A DNA stretch of 64,000 nt from Clavaria fumosa (Eukaryota; Basidiomycota; Agaricomycetes; Agaricales; Clavariaceae). The DNA lies in the NCBI GenBank assembly GCA_951802425.1, contig OX637802.1, positions 186,001 through 250,000 on the forward strand. The letters are read 5' to 3'. Shown one piece after another: positions 33,409 to 43,611 of this stretch. How positions within the stretch are numbered: position 1 is the first letter of the stretch; every line of letters starts with the position of its first letter. The position numbers and the translations under genes are program-made. The notes under the pieces are model-generated. The model saw only the letters and a program-made list of their open reading frames with translations, was not told where the DNA came from and searched no databases.

Positions 33409-35223
33409 CACTGCAAGACCAAAACCTGGTGAAAATCACCATATGAAACACCCTGAGAAGTGGTGAATAGCAATGGTTTCCTAGGTGAAAATCACCAGGA
33501 CTTGTTGATAATCACATCTTTATTGGGTACATGAAATGGGTGATTTTCACCACTTATATGACCGAATTCACCCACTGTTCTCTGGGTGAATAATACTACA
33601 ATTCAAGTGTATTTTAAACTCATCTATAATAGGTGAATTTCACTCTATCACAAGTGCCTTTTAAACTGATCTAATAGGTGAATTTCATGTTGGTTTTTTG
33701 TGTCATCTTAGTCATAATCTTAGGTGTTTTTCACTCTCTTTCACTGCAAGAAATTGCACAAAATTAATTTGTTGATGATATCTTGAAACTGTATTGGTTG
33801 ATAATCAGGTACATCAAATGGGTTATTTTTCAGCACATATATGACCAAATTCACCTGCTGCTCTCCAGGTAAATGTCACTGCTATCAAGCACATTTTAAC
33901 CTGATATTTGAGGTGGCTTCTACATACTTTGAGTGATTTTAACTATGTCTCTAGGTATTTTTTTAGCCTCTAAATTATGCACTCAATGGGAGTTGAACTC
34001 AAGTGCTCATGGAATTGGACTTAACCCATAACTGCTATGTTACCCATTACACTACAGTCCCCATCTAGACAATAAGATTTTGTGGCTTAATGTCACTCAC
34101 ATTGAGAGATGTATCACTCAATATCCTCCAGTTTAATATCACTTAGATTGAGGGGTGTATTGTATCACTCAAAGTCCTCCAGTTTAATCACTCAAATTGA
34201 GAGGTGTATTATATCACTGAGTATCCTTCAGTTTAATATCACTCAAATTCATGGGGTGTATTGTATCACTCAATATCCTCCAGCTTAATATCACTCAAAT
34301 TGAAGGTGTTTTGTATCACTCAATATCCTTCAGTTTAATATCACCCAAATCAAGGGGTGTATTGTATCACTCAATATCCTCCAACTTAATATCACTCAAA
34401 TTAAGGGGGCCTATTGTATCACTCAATATTCTACAGTTTAATATCACTCAAATTGATGGATGTGTTGTGCCACTCAATATCCTCCAGCTTAATGTCACCC
34501 AAATCAAGGAGAATCAAGGAGGTGTATTGTATCACTCAATATCCTTTACTTCAATATCAATCAATATCCTCCAGTCTAACATCACTCAATATCCTCCAGC
34601 TTAATATCACTCAAATTGAAGGTGTTTTGTATCACTCAATATCCTTCAGTTTAATATCACCCAAATCAAGGGGTGTATTGTATCACTCAATATCCTCCAA
34701 CTTAATATCACTCAAATTAAGGGGGCCTATTGTATCACTCAATATTCTACAGTTTAATATCACTCAAATTGATGGATGTGTTGTGCCACTCAATATCCTC
34801 CAGCTTAATGTCACCCAAATCAAGGAGAATCAAGGAGGTGTATTGTATCACTCAATATCCTTTACTTCAATATCAATCAATATCCTCCAGTCTAACATCA
34901 CTCAATATCCTCCAGCTTAATATCACTCAAATTGAAGGTGTTTTGTATCACTCAATATCCTTCAGTTTAATATCACCCAAATCAAGGGGTGTATTGTATC
35001 ACTCAATATCCTCCAGCTTAATATCACTCAAATTAAGGGGGCTATTGTATCACTCAATATTCCCCAGCTTAATATCACTCAAATTGATGGGTGTGTTGTA
35101 TCACTCAATATCCTCCAGCTCAATATCCCTTAATTCCAAAATCACCCATCACCTGTTTTTTGGGTGAAAGTCTTAAATCATCTGTCCAGATGGTGATATC
35201 AACCTGCTATTGGGTCCATAGTG
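33409..35223 (+). mobile_element. CACT-ended non-coding element, copy 2
   Basis: 1815 bp, near-identical to the reverse complement of 18387-19887. It differs mainly by one extra 316-bp tandem unit: anchors 34301, 34617 and 34933 here against two anchors 316 bp apart in copy 1. Ends are CACTGCAAGACC and GGTCCATAGTG. It sits in the hAT-like element; flanking triplets are cat and cgt, not a clean duplication. Confidence 0.75.
33979..34063 (-). other. tRNA-like segment inside copy 2
   Basis: Reverse-complement counterpart of 19232-19318, with the same A-box-like and B-box-like sequences. Confidence 0.5.
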
Positions 35224-35474
35224 CGTATGGATACGGATACCCACAGATACAGATTTATCCATATCCTTGCCATTCCCTACCTTGGGCATTGAGTCATTCT
35301 GGTAAATATAGGGCATACATGGTGGCACAACACACACACTGAGGCTACAGTCCCACTCTGTTCTAATATCTCTAGCTATACTTCTGCTTCTTCAATCTCA
35401 GACTCTGAATGGACTCTGCTCTACATCTCCATTCCTGCTAACCTTGTGTGTGCTAACCTGATAGGACCACAACA

Positions 35475-35640
35475 GTATATTTGAACTTCACACCTCATAA
35501 TATACACATTTGACAAAATGCCTATGACACATGCTGGTACTCAGCTTGCTCTCCCAGCAGCTGAAGACCATGAAATTCCTGAACAAACTGAGGCTGCTCC
35601 GATGTGTCATGAAGTACAGTGCATTGCTCCACATCAAGTG
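35475..35640 (+). pseudogene. 5' internal fragment of an LTR element
   Basis: Right after the LTR end, an ATG at 35518 opens MPMTHAGTQLALPAAEDHEI followed by PEQTEAAPMCHEV, then stops near 35642. The position suggests the start of the element's first ORF. No domain recognised; what follows is non-coding. Confidence 0.35.
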
Positions 35641-35940
35641 TGTCCATGCCTCTCATTTACCTCATGCATAAGTCCATGCTGAACCACATGACTTTTGACT
35701 TCCAGGGAGGAGGTCATCAGCACAGGTGAAACTTATGCCAGAAAAAAAGGGCTTTCAGTGGGAACCACCCCTCCTGCCCTACTTAAGGAGTGAAAAATAC
35801 AAGCCAACATAGGAAAGAACTAGACATAATACTGCATGAGCCCAGCTGTGTAACCTATCATGTAAATAGGGCCAAATGAAAGTACAGCTGGCTGTATTTG
35901 ACTGTTTTCACACACCATATTGGCCATGTACATGTATAGT

Positions 35941-36185
35941 GTACACCCCACCATATCTTCAGCTCTAATATGGTAGGCTCCACACCATTTTGACTCAAGG
36001 CACAAATATGGTGGGCTCCACACCATATCAACTCAAGGTGGAAATATGGTGGGCTCTACACCATCTTGACTCAAGGTGGAAATATGGTAGGCTCCACACC
36101 ATTTTGACTCAAGGCACAAATATGGTGGGCTCTACACCATATCAACTCAAGGTGGAAATATGGCAGGCAGCCACCATATTTGTTG
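35941..36185. repeat. Minisatellite, unit about 45 bp
   Basis: About five units of the type aatatggtgggctccacacc + at..tgactcaaggtgg. Each unit has a small internal dyad (aatatggt / accatatt), so single strands could fold. Open frames here are repeat artefacts. Confidence 0.85.
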
Positions 36186-37407
36186 AATTGAGTGCAAATA
36201 GTGTCAAGCCCACCATATTCATCAGCAAAACTGACTTACCTATTCAGTACTATATAGGTTCACCATAGCCATCATAGCACCATAGCAGCCCTAGAGAGGT
36301 CTCAAATTTAGAGCACTTCATAGTGTCCACATCATCTATATAGTGGTACATAATTACAGCTACCCTGTATAACACTTCATAGTGGCCTTATAGTCAATCA
36401 TACTTGCACATCAGGAAATTTTCTTGACCTTAAAGCTGTCTTGATCTTTGAAATTTGTACTAAATGATCAAGTAGCACTATGGACCCAATAGCAGGTTAT
36501 TATCACCATCTGGTCAGATGATTTATGACTTTCACCCAAAAATCAGTGCAAAACAGGTGATGGGTGATTTCTAATCACCATCAAAATCAAGGGGTATTCA
36601 CTAGATAAGATTGAGTTATATAATACACCCCTCAATTTGGGTGATATTAAACTGGAGGATATTGGATTGTGCAAAACACTCTTGAAATCAAGGGAAATTC
36701 AACATGATGAGATTGAGTTATATAATGCACCCCCTGATTTGAGTGATATTAAACCAAGGATATTGGGTTGTACAAAACTCTCTTGAAATCAAGGGATATT
36801 AAACATGGTGAGATTGAGTTATATAATACACCCCCTGATTTGAGTGATATTACTGTAAACCAAGGATATTGGGTTGTACAAAGCACTCTTGCTACAATGT
36901 AATCTAATGACTGAGCAGGATCAAAGAGCTTAAGCAAACAGGCTCTGCTGTGGACTCAATAGCAGGTTGATACCACCATCTGGTCAGAGATTTATGACTT
37001 TCACCCAAAAAACAGGTGACAGGTGATTAACTGGAGGATATTGAGTGATACAATATACCCCCTTAATTTGAGTGATTACAAACTGCAGGATATCAAGTGA
37101 TACAATACACATCTCAACTTGAAGTGATATTAAACTGGAGGATATTGAGTGATATGCCACACCTCTCAATTTGAGTGATATTAAACTGAAGGACATTGAG
37201 TGATACAATACACCTCTCAATTTGGGTGATATTAAACTGGAAGATATTGAGTGATACAATACATCCATTTAATTTGAGTGATATTGAACTGGAGGATATT
37301 GAGTGATATAATACACCCCTTAATTAAGTGATATTGAACTGGAGGATATTGAGTGATACACCTCTCAATTTGAGTGACATTAAGCCACAAAATCTTATTG
37401 TCTAGAT

Positions 37408-37494
37408 GGGGACTATAGTGTAATGGGTGACACAGCAGTTGTGGGTTGAGTCCAATTCCATGAGTGCTTGGGTTCAACTCCCACTGAGTGCATA
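37408..37494 (+). other. tRNA-like segment inside copy 3
   Basis: GGGGACTATAGTGTAATGGG with A-box character, and GGTTCAACTCC at 37471-37481, one base from the B-box consensus (CpG changed to CpA). This is the best-preserved of the three copies. Confidence 0.55.
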
Positions 37495-37863
37495 ATTTAC
37501 AGGCTAAAAAAATACTTGGAGATAGAGTTAAAATCACTGAAAGTATGTAGAAGCCACCTGAAATATCAAGTTGAAATGTGCTTGATAGCAGTGACATTCA
37601 CGTGGAGAGCAGCAGGTGAATTTGGTCATATATGTGCCAAAATAACCCATTTCATTTACCTGATTATCAACCAATACAGCTTCAAGATATCATCAATAAA
37701 TTAATTTTGTGCAATTTCTTGTGGTGAAAGATAGTGAAAAACACCTAAGATTATGGCTAAGATGACCCAAAAACAAACATGAAATTCACCTATTAGATCA
37801 GCTTAAAAGGCACCCATGATAGAGTGAAATCCACCTATTAGAGATCAGCTTAAAATACACTTG

Positions 37864-38480
37864 TTACCTTGCTCTAGCAAGGTCTCCAACGCTCATATTT
37901 GTCAGCAATCCGCGTTGCTTGTAACTCTTTGGTTCTCAGTCCCAATCAATCATCAGTGGAAATTTGCTTGAGCTTATGCTGTTCATACTGTTAATCTCAT
38001 TGTCTGCATAAGTCGTCACTGTTGTTTAGCTGTATGATTAACTAGTTCCCACTATTCACCTTTCTGTACCCTCCCGTAGCATTCCCTGTCGAGTGCTTTA
38101 ACCATTATTTACCGAGGTTTGAAGTGGCTGTGCTTGTGACCATTCATTCCCAAACCAGCCCCCAAAAGCATCTCCCTCGGGTAACGGAAACAGCAACCAG
38201 CGTGCCTCGGGATCGAAATTGAGGGAAAGGAAGAATGGTAAATTGAGTGGGAACGGTTCGCAGACAGAAGGTAACAACGGAATGGAGAGTGCGTCGGGCG
38301 AGGGGGGGAACGCTTGAGTTCGTGGTGTGGGTAGAGCGAGAACACTCCAGATTAGTCTGGATTTTATTATTTGTCATACACCATACTGTGCAGTAAATGC
38401 AGATGGTACGAGAGCACATAAGTCATAAGGACACTATAAGTAGTAGAGCAAGGTGTTTGGAGGTGCCATCAGCGACGACT
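37864..38480. mobile_element. Insertion in copy 3 carrying a CpG-rich passenger
   Basis: Compared with copy 1 the sequence cacttg|aattgtagt is split here. TIR-like ends ACCTTGCTCTA (37866) and TAGAGCAAGGT (to 38454). Unlike its host element the interior is rich in CpG and looks like host exon plus 3' UTR. CTTG occurs at both junctions. Confidence 0.55.
38150..38317 (+). pseudogene. Possible captured host-gene fragment
   Basis: An open frame of 55 codons plus TGA reads PNQPPKASPSGNGNSNQRAS and later SKLRERKNGKLSGNGSQTEG, Ser/Gly/Asn-rich, like the disordered end of a fungal protein. It has no start codon, and CpG content contrasts with surrounding repeat DNA. The gene of origin is not recognised. 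Confidence 0.35.
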
Positions 38481-38639
38481 GCTTGTATTGTAGTGATATT
38501 CACCCAAAAAACAGTGGGTGGATTCAGACATAAAAGTAGTGAAATCACCCATTCTTTGTACCCAATAAACACTTGATTATCAACTAGTCATGGTGATTTT
38601 CACCCAACTTGGGGCCTACAGTGTAGGTCTATTAAGACT

Positions 38640-39118
38640 ATCAAGTACACCATCACTGCCACTGCCGCTGCTGTTGCTACTGCCACCATCCACCATTGTT
38701 GCCACTGCCGCTGGCCTGCTGCTGTTGCTACTGCCACCATCCACTGTTGTTGCCACCACTGCCACTGCTGTTGCTGCTGCCACTGTCCACCATTGTTGCT
38801 GCTGCTGTCACTGGTCACTGCTGTTGCTGGTCGCTGCCGTTGCTGGTTGCTGCTGCTGCTGGTCACTTCTGCCACCACTGCCATCACTGGTTGCCACCAC
38901 CACTGCCACTGCTGGTCACTGCTGCCACCATTGCTGGTTGCCGCTGTTATAGTTGCTGTCTCTGGTTGCAGCCACTGCTGTCACTAGTCACTGCTGCTGC
39001 CATCACTAGTCACTGCCACTGCCGCCATTGCTAGTCGCTGCTGCTGCTGTTGCTGGTTGCCACCGCCACCATTGCTAGTCACTGCCACCACCGCCGTCAC
39101 TAGTTGCTGCCACCACTG
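38640..39118. repeat. Imperfect trinucleotide repeat tract
   Basis: Almost 480 bp of triplets from GCT, GTT, GCC, ACC and ACT (e.g. ccactgccgctgctgttgct), keeping period 3. Long open frames on both strands (Leu/Pro/Val/Ala or Gln/Thr) follow from the repeat. Confidence 0.9.
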
Positions 39119-39700
39119 TGTCAGGACCCATCCATTTTTACCTATCCAATTCAACTATATCATCGCATACAGACCTCCCAACACCCCCTCACCACCTCAT
39201 GGACCACCCTACGCACTTCTGAAACCCATCTTCCCCTTCCGGAAGCCTCCCCGACCTCCCCCGCATTCACACGACACTCGCAACATCTCTCCCCACCTCA
39301 CCCACATGTATACTCTACCTGGACCCACCACCTCGACACACAATACGCCATTGCGCATCTTCTTCAGCTGACATGTGACTTGCTGCGTGGCACCCCTGGC
39401 GCTACCGCTACTAGCGCTAATACATTACCAGCATTATCCACATGACTTCCCGCCCAAGCGTCACCTGCATCACTACTGCCATCCATGTGACCGCATGCAT
39501 GGACCTCGCAACCTTAATGATGAAACACACTGCCAATAACCAGTTGAGCACTACTTCAAATTATGCTTCCTTTCTTCTCCCCAGTCATCTATAACTATGA
39601 TACTTATGACCAAAGCACCTCCTTGTAGTTATAGTTACTCATATGATTATTTAACTAAGTTGTGACCCATGACTGGTCAGGTTTGCAACCTTACCTATGT
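39119..39700. other. No gene recognised
   Basis: Pro/Ser/Thr-rich open frames at 39057-39445 (+) (PSPPHGPPYALLKPIFPF) may be a decayed element ORF. No diagnostic motif seen. Confidence 0.35.
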
Positions 39701-40489
39701 TTCCTTTACCCCTCGCGACCTTAGTAGAACATGTCCATAGTCACTTTATGACTGACCATACCCCATACTACTATAGTTCTGTCACTTGGCAACCTCTGTA
39801 CTTTTCCTTTTCTGTTATACTCTCTGTACACACATATATAAGTCTCGCATGTACATATGGTATGGTAGACTTGATATTGATGCACTTTGGTTTAAGCTTG
39901 AGGCTATTATGCCCTTTGAGCTTGGAACCATTGCGATTGATAGGTCTTGTCTCTCTTGGTGACCTCAAGATTGTCAAGACACTTCTACTCTATTCTAACT
40001 TGTTCTCCGCGCTCATATAAACTCGCATGCCTAAGTATTTTCTCCTATTCATCTTGATACTGATTCCTTTGAACCCCACAGGTTCTCTCGTCAGTTGGCA
40101 AAGTCATTGCCTTCACTGACACACCTCTCGACATCATCGCAACTACTGCAACTCTCTCAATATCATCTATTTCTCCCTCCTTGTCTATTTCTTTTTTTAC
40201 GCTTCATCAGTTGACTTTGCAACCTTCTCAGCATTACCTATTTCTTTCAACTCATCCTTTTCCCTCTCTACACTTCGTCTACCGACTTCGCGATCTTCTC
40301 AGCGACGTCTCCCTCCTCTCTACTTGTCTCTCCTCATTCTCACATTTTCTCAGATGTCCTCGCGGCCTTCTGGGACAAAGCATTATCAACTGTGCTCAAC
40401 AGTTGATTGGTCTTAGTGAGTTTCCAGGACTGGTCACCAACAAGTCGACCTTCAGTATTACTTATGAGACAGGACAGGCCCTAACATAA
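39701..40489 (+). repeat. LTR-like region with TATA box
   Basis: Contains cacacatatataagtctcgc (TATA near 39834-39841), a pyrimidine-rich leader, and the 3' block shared with 11717-12008 ending gccctaaca at 40488. Start not defined. Probably a long LTR or promoter of an unclassified retroelement. Confidence 0.45.
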
Positions 40490-40505
40490 TACTGATAATG
40501 CACCA

Positions 40506-41060
40506 ATGCATGGTTCATGTGTGGTTGGGTCGCTGCATGCATGCTCTACTGGTCTACCCTTGCCTGAGCTTGGAGTGTCTGGACTCTCTCTGTCCTCTCT
40601 ACTTTGGTCCAAAGCTCTACTTGCATGCCCATGCAAGTGCACCGCTATTTCTGCGTCCTGGGTAGCTCTAATCCTGGAATCTTTCAATCTCGATTGGGTG
40701 TACCTGGGTGTCTTTGTGCTTGTTTGCTCATCTCCATTGCACAGCCCGGTGAAGCTTAGCAGTGGCAATGGGGCATTGCCAATAGTTGTCATTTGCACAA
40801 GCACTGAGGATGCAAAGGATGTCTACAAATGTCAAAATGCAATCGAATGCATCAATCTGGCAGATGACCCATTGCAAGTTCTTGCCATGATTGTTCAGTC
40901 CGAGGAGGCTGCTGCAGTTCTCAGGAATGTGTCGAAGTTCTATCCAATCATAACTGGGATGCCAACTGGCATCTATCTCAGCTAGTATGTCACACTATTT
41001 TGCTGTTTGCCATGGAAGCCCACCATCACCAACAGTGACAACATCGAGTGGATCTTCAGC
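40506..41060 (+). pseudogene. Relic ORF after the LTR-like region
   Basis: The frame 40506-40985 (159 codons) ends VSKFYPIITGMPTGIYLS then TAG. FYpIitG.p.GiYlsW weakly resembles the start of a viroplasmin/RNase H1-type domain with the Trp changed to a stop. Very tentative; the first 70 codons show no family. Confidence 0.3.
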
Positions 41061-41284
41061 ATGAAAACTCCCTGAAAGTTGAAAAAAGTCAACACATTCT
41101 GTAACGCTGTGACATACATCATAACAAAGGGGCAGTACATATTGTCAGACGCATTTTTGAGTGACTATGAAGATCAGCCCAACATTGTCAGCGCCAGCGA
41201 ACCCCAGAGTGCGCCAGATGTTTCTATTGATACATGTATGTTATTCTCTGAAATTCAGCCTGTGTATGTACTGAATTTTCGCAT

Positions 41285-41402
41285 CCTTACAGCCAACCTG
41301 CAGTCTCCACCTGGATCGCCATCCAAACATCCAATACGTCCCACAGTGGCAGGTTCATGCAACCTGCAGTCTCTGCCCAGATTGCCATCCAAACATCAAA
41401 TG
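41285..41402. repeat. Two-copy tandem repeat of about 60 bp
   Basis: aacctgcagtctccacctgg..atccaaacatc is followed by aacctgcagtctctgcccag..atccaaacatc. Within an otherwise uninformative open frame (41079-41567). Confidence 0.7.
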
Positions 41403-41717
41403 GCCATCGCATCAGTTTCGTGCTACAATACCCCCAATTCGTCAATCCCTTCAACACCATCCACTGTACCTTCACAATCGATGTCAACTAAGATGTTTAC
41501 AGTTGCACAGATCTACCAACATATCTGGAGTCTCAGCCATGTATTTGTGGGACCTCATTGTAAGTGAGGATTAATATCATAGTTTTTGGTTTTGTTGTGT
41601 TCTTGATATCAGTACTTGGTTTTGGATGTCTGCTACCTGATATTGAATGTTTGACCTTTTCATGGAGTGATTTTGGAGGACTTAAATTTATCCATGGCTA
41701 AAATATCTCTGAGCTGC

Positions 41718-41855
41718 AAGGGCATATTGTTGTTGCTGTCATGTTGGTGTTGCTGCCCCTTCTGCTGCTGCTGCCACTACTCTTATTTTGTTATTGCCTC
41801 TGTTATTGCTGCTGCTACTGTTGTATTATTTGCTGTTGTCATTGTTGTCATATAA
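41718..41855. repeat. Trinucleotide-rich tract (TTG/CTG)
   Basis: Imperfect ttgctg/ctgctg/tgttat triplets. The apparent membrane-like ORF is an artefact of TTG/CTG (Leu) repeats. Confidence 0.7.
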
Positions 41856-42151
41856 GTGCTGTTGAACCCCAAGGTATCAGGGGAGACTATATTGTGTTGG
41901 TGCTTGTAAGGATGACAACAACTCATAGCCTGGGTGGGCATCAGGAAAATAATTGGGGTGGTAAATTGAGGTATATACCATCATGCCAATCTTAACCAGT
42001 TTTAACACCTAGCCTGGAATATACCACACTTAAACTGGTTATAACCTGATTTGTACCATATTATACTTCTTTATACCACAAAGCAGTAAGACAGGGCCAT
42101 GATTTTGCTTGACTGGACATCAGCACAGAAACACAGCTGTCATATACTCAT

Positions 42152-42189
<38 letters not shown>

Positions 42190-42270
42190 CATATACCCAC
42201 ATTGCTGCTGTTGTTGTTGTTCATATACTCATATTGCTGTTGTTGTTGTTGTCATATACTCATATTGTTG

Positions 42271-43240
42271 TGACCTTGCTTCAGCAAGGTCTCCCACTGC
42301 CAAAATGGAGGCCAAAAAGTGTGATTGTGTAGTGACCTTTCTGTCTTGCATGGCCAGACAAGTACCATCCCACAGGCCTTAGTGGTCACAGACTCAATTG
42401 GCAAAAACACCTAATAGGTGATTAACATGCAGGTATGTCACTCATTTAATGTCATCCACCAAACTGTAAGCCTCCTTATTGGCTTTATGTGCTCTGGATT
42501 CTTCATCTAGTGCACCATGATGACTGGCAATGGCACCAACAGAATGCTAGAATAAGGTTAGGGTTAATTTATTCATGCTTTTTCAAGTTAATGGTAGTAC
42601 ATAAAACTTATCAAAAATATGCTGGTGGTGTGCAAAGCAGTGTATGACAATTTGCAAAAAAAAGTGAAGTGAGATACTTTTTTTTGCAAATTGTCATACA
42701 CTGCTTTGCACACCACCAGCATATTTTTGATAAGTTTTATGTACTACCATTAACTTGGAAAAGCATGAATAAATTAACCCTAACCTTATTCTAGCATTCA
42801 CATGTATTTTGAGGATGTATTTTAGTCTGATGGGAGCAGAAATACAGAAATATTTCAACCTCAACAGGGTTTTTAAATGGGCTAAAGGAAACATAAGCCA
42901 TCTAAATTCACTGCAGGAACAATCCACACTGTCATCCTCTGCTATTCTGCCTTGTGCACACTCCATCAAGTTGAATGCAGTACTGCTCATGGTGCCCACA
43001 TCTAGTAAGATGGACTTTGTCAGCAGCAACCTTGCTTACATGTTCAGTTCTCCAAAGCTCATCTTTCACCTGCCTTTTTGCTTTTCAGGGCACTTGTCCC
43101 CCTTTTTAGCCTCCATTTCAACAGGACACAAACAAATCAAAACTTTCTCACACTTTTTGGCCTCCATTTCAGCAATGGGAGACCTTGCCAGCAGAAGTCA
43201 ACACATAAGCAAGGTTGCTGCTGATGAAGTTGGCCTTACT
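42271..43240. mobile_element. TIR element with internal perfect hairpin
   Basis: Left end GCAAGGTCTCCCACTGCCAAAATGG then AGGCCAAAAAGTGTGA; right end, reverse-complemented, GCAAGGTCTCCCATTGC then AAATGGAGGCC. A second inverted pair lies at 43003-43038 and 43204-43240. The outer motif ACCTTGCT.nAGCAAGGT is shared with the insertion at 37864. No coding capacity. Confidence 0.7.
42542..42799. repeat. Near-perfect 124-bp inverted repeat (hairpin)
   Basis: Arms 42542-42665 and 42676-42799 are reverse complements with a 10-bp loop (gaagtgagat) and only isolated mismatches. The centre is AAAAAAAAGT..ACTTTTTTTT. The arms start gaatgctagaataaggttag. Such a long arm with a short loop suggests a recent foldback. 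Confidence 0.92.
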
Positions 43241-43307
43241 AGTTGTTGTTGTTGTTGTCATATACTCATATATACTGCTGTTGTTGTTGTTGTTCATATA
43301 CTCATAT

Positions 43308-43600
43308 TGTATCAGACTGGGTCTCACACAACTTAGGGGTAAGGTCATGATGACAATACTAAGATAAGGGGAAAAGAGTACAAAAAAGGAAATGACCAAG
43401 TACTTATAGCAAGAGCTTTGGCACTTGCCAGCGTTCCCATGCTCAGACCCTCGGATCACGTGACATGCCAAGGCACAGGTCAGGTGACTTTGGTGATTAT
43501 GTAATCCGACCTCAGCCACAGGTCATGTGACCTTCCAACAACCTTCTCTAGTTTCTCCACAACTCCTCTTCTTGGATGGCTTAGGTAAGTGATCCTAACA
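43308..43600 (-). repeat. 3' LTR of gypsy C
   Basis: Minus strand begins TGTTAGGATCACTTACC and ends ..CAGTCTGATACA. It lies directly after a polypurine tract and abuts the (TTG)n minisatellite. Confidence 0.8.
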
Positions 43601-43611
43601 TCACCCCCCTC

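Larger units (their letters stand above)
33144..35279. mobile_element. hAT-like non-autonomous element, split by copy 2
   Basis: Ends TAGGCAATGGCA (33144) and TTGCCATTCCCTA (35279) form inverted repeats resembling the Ac/hAT end TAGGGATG. They are flanked by an 8-bp duplication CCTTGGGC, the hAT length. Without the nested element it is about 321 bp and contains subterminal repeats of CAGATACAGATA / GGATACGGATAC in both orientations. No transposase. Confidence 0.78.
33042..35474 (+). repeat. LTR (second copy of the 1-338 type), split by nested insertions
   Basis: 33042-33143 and 35280-35474 together match 1-338. The join is exact when the 2.1 kb insertion is removed: CCTTGGGC stands at 33136-33143 and again at 35280-35287. 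Nearly all CpGs of the 1-338 copy are TG or CA here. It ends ..ccacaaca at 35474 and is followed by internal sequence. Confidence 0.75.
36476..38623 (-). mobile_element. CACT-ended element, copy 3, with clean TSD
   Basis: Left end CACTATGGACCCAATAGCAGG, right end ..CCTACAGTG, flanked by TAG (36473-36475 and 38624-38626): a 3-bp duplication as in CACTA/CMC elements. The interior shares the ggatattgagtgatac repeats, the tRNA-like segment and the gtgattttcaccca subterminal repeats of copies 1 and 2. A second internal copy of the left end (gtggactcaatagcagg near 36951) shows rearrangement, and another element is inserted at 37864. Confidence 0.75.
42137..43305. repeat. (TTG)n / catatactcatat minisatellite split by a foldback element
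   Basis: Units of gttgttgttgttcatatactcatattg occur at 42137-42270 and again at 43239-43305, with a pure (TTG)n run of about 40 bp at 42152-42190. The two halves were separated by the insertion listed next. Confidence 0.8.

Noticed and set aside
34120..35130. CRISPR array
   Set aside because: Repeats are adjacent, degenerate and without unique spacers; the genome is a eukaryote.
38590..39034. Long Leu/Ala/Pro-rich ORFs as membrane proteins
   Set aside because: They come from an imperfect trinucleotide repeat and are open on both strands.
40506..40985. Bona fide host gene of 159 codons
   Set aside because: Sits right after an LTR-like region, ends in a probable Trp-to-stop change, and resembles a retroelement RNase H-type segment only weakly.
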